Source: Larkinella rosea (GTDB lineage Bacteria > Bacteroidota > Bacteroidia > Cytophagales > Spirosomataceae). Taken from it: a DNA stretch of 64,000 nucleotides. The position numbers and the translations under genes were made by a program. The stretch spans positions 1,303,941 through 1,367,940 of the forward strand of contig NZ_RQJO01000007.1 of the NCBI RefSeq assembly GCF_003858635.1. Direction: 5' to 3'. The first letter of the stretch is position 1; every line of letters begins with the position of its first letter. The notes under the pieces were generated by a model, which saw only the letters and a program-made list of their open reading frames with translations, made no database searches and was not told where the DNA came from. Positions 63,099-64,000 of this stretch are shown here, one piece after another.

Positions 63099-64000
63099 TT
63101 AACGCGGGCCCTGTCGTCGGCTGGTTTGCCGGACACCGGTTCCCAATTTAGCATTGTTGGTTACCTTATTATATCCTTCGAACGTTGAATTTTCGACGGT
63201 CGTGTTGAAAGAGTCCAGACTTAGTTGAATGGCCGTTTTGGTGCTGTCAGTGGTGACAAAGCGGGTTCCGTCGGTGATCCGACTTTGCTTGATACGGGCG
63301 CCAATGATACCGCTGTTGATAAACTGGCTGTTTCTAACCAGCAATTCGGTTAGTTGTCCGTTGTAATAGCGGATGTTTCCGCCCCGAAAGGTGGTCCCGT
63401 TGACAGTAATCCGGCGCGAACCGGAATTCTCGTAACTAATGTACACATCTTTGTCAAACTCACAACCGGGTCCGATGATGGTTTCCTCCTCGGTGGAACT
63501 ACCCCCGCCATAGTTAGCAAATGAATTACGGGCCAGCGTATGAACGGTTTTCACCCGAGACATGGTAACTGGCCCGCTAAACGTCAGTGCGCCATCGGTA
63601 TCCGTTGCTTCCAACGTCTTCCCACAGTTCCGGGCCGTGAAATTATCAATCGAAATTCGGTAGATATGATGTAACCCTTTCACTGCATTGATGCAATTCT
63701 CCGCTTCGCCGGCACGAATTATTCCTTTGGCCCGCTCTGAAACGCCAAATCCAACCCGAAACCCAATGGCTTTACACTGATTCCAGGTAACCCGATGGTC
63801 CGAATCGGTTTGCTCCCCCTCCGACCAGAAACCGGCGTAAGGGCTGATGCCCTTGGTATTTCGGGCAATACAATGCGAAAAAACCGTACCCGGAGCATTA
63901 TCGCTGTCGAAGGCATCACCAACACAGTCGGTGGCTATGCAGTGTTCAAAGCGCGTATTTTTTGCATAACCACCTGCAATAAATGGTGACTTTCCTCCTA
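63099..64000 (-). CDS. Right-handed beta-helix (pectate-lyase-like) protein, 5' end outside window
   Basis: I read the reverse strand from base 64000 and find no stop until 63099, so 300 residues of the C-terminal side are present and the start lies to the right. The sequence has the ~22-residue periodicity of PbH1 repeats with N/D ladders: NTRFEHCIATDCVGDAFDSD, TVFSHCIARNTKGISPYAGF, VTWNQCKAIGFRVGFGVSER, RISIDNFTARNCGKTLEATD and VNGTTFRGGNIRYYNGQLTE. It is probably secreted and binds or cleaves a polysaccharide; catalytic residues cannot be placed without the N-terminal part. Confidence 0.85.
   Translation of the reverse strand, partial: GGKSPFIAGGYAKNTRFEHCIATDCVGDAFDSDNAPGTVFSHCIARNTKGISPYAGFWSEGEQTDSDHRVTWNQCKAIGFRVGFGVSERAKGIIRAGEAENCINAVKGLHHIYRISIDNFTARNCGKTLEATDTDGALTFSGPVTMSRVKTVHTLARNSFANYGGGSSTEEETIIGPGCEFDKDVYISYENSGSRRITVNGTTFRGGNIRYYNGQLTELLVRNSQFINSGIIGARIKQSRITDGTRFVTTDSTKTAIQLSLDSFNTTVENSTFEGYNKVTNNAKLGTGVRQTSRRQGPR

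Overview
This is a 64 kb stretch of bacterial chromosome from the phylum Bacteroidota, most likely a Cytophagales member close to Spirosoma or Larkinella. That placement is inferred from content. There are two SusC-type TonB receptors that carry an N-terminal STN signalling domain, FecR anti-sigma factors, ECF sigma factors, a SusD lipoprotein, a permease with the prefix domain typical of this group, DUF4369/TlpA thioredoxins, and TANNTTTG promoter boxes with weak Shine-Dalgarno signals. I see no rRNA, tRNA, CRISPR array, transposase, integrase or phage gene.

Layout. 1-2860: 5' part of a SusC receptor and its FecR regulator, running leftwards. 3054-5443: a Tat-exported small subunit and a GMC flavoprotein that look like the gamma and alpha subunits of an FAD glucose-dehydrogenase-type enzyme. 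5554-13019: a leftward L-arabinose block, araA-araB-araD, a sodium/sugar symporter and a Nudix-type AraR repressor, followed by a dienelactone hydrolase-like protein; a 23-bp palindrome in front of araA is a good operator candidate. 13242-17396: a DEAD-box RNA helicase and a two-FtsX-domain permease. 17680-30851: an outer-membrane glycan uptake locus of sigma factor, serine hydrolase lipoprotein, DinB, FecR, SusC, SusD and three S1 sulfatases. 31226-35792: a second ECF sigma factor, tail-to-tail with a 1308-residue SGNH/dehydrogenase/HEAT/cupredoxin protein.

36015-43343: a run of small membrane proteins and lipoproteins of mostly unknown role (47-residue membrane protein, DKNYY lipoprotein, TPM/YgcG protein, PQQ-propeller lipoprotein, YbjN, LRR protein, DUF3592-like), partly coupled by ATGA overlaps. 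43419-47139: a tight three-gene unit of a DUF805-FAD oxidase fusion, a SAM methyltransferase and a membrane-anchored protein of unknown family; this is my best candidate for an undescribed pathway. 47244-57469: VOC protein, Old Yellow Enzyme, TlpA thioredoxin, a PAS histidine kinase with its response regulator, a pentonate-type IlvD/Edd dehydratase, a Tat-exported sugar isomerase-like protein and an EamA transporter. 57703-64000: a 7TM-AraC regulator, a DUF4932 metallopeptidase, fasciclin, an SlyD-like FKBP, a secreted unknown, EcsC, and the 3' part of a beta-helix protein.

Two window-wide signals stand out. Many intergenic gaps contain a long inverted repeat (arms of 16-44 bp), each with its own sequence. 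The heptamer AAAACCG/CGGTTTT is also hugely over-represented, on both strands and in every reading frame.
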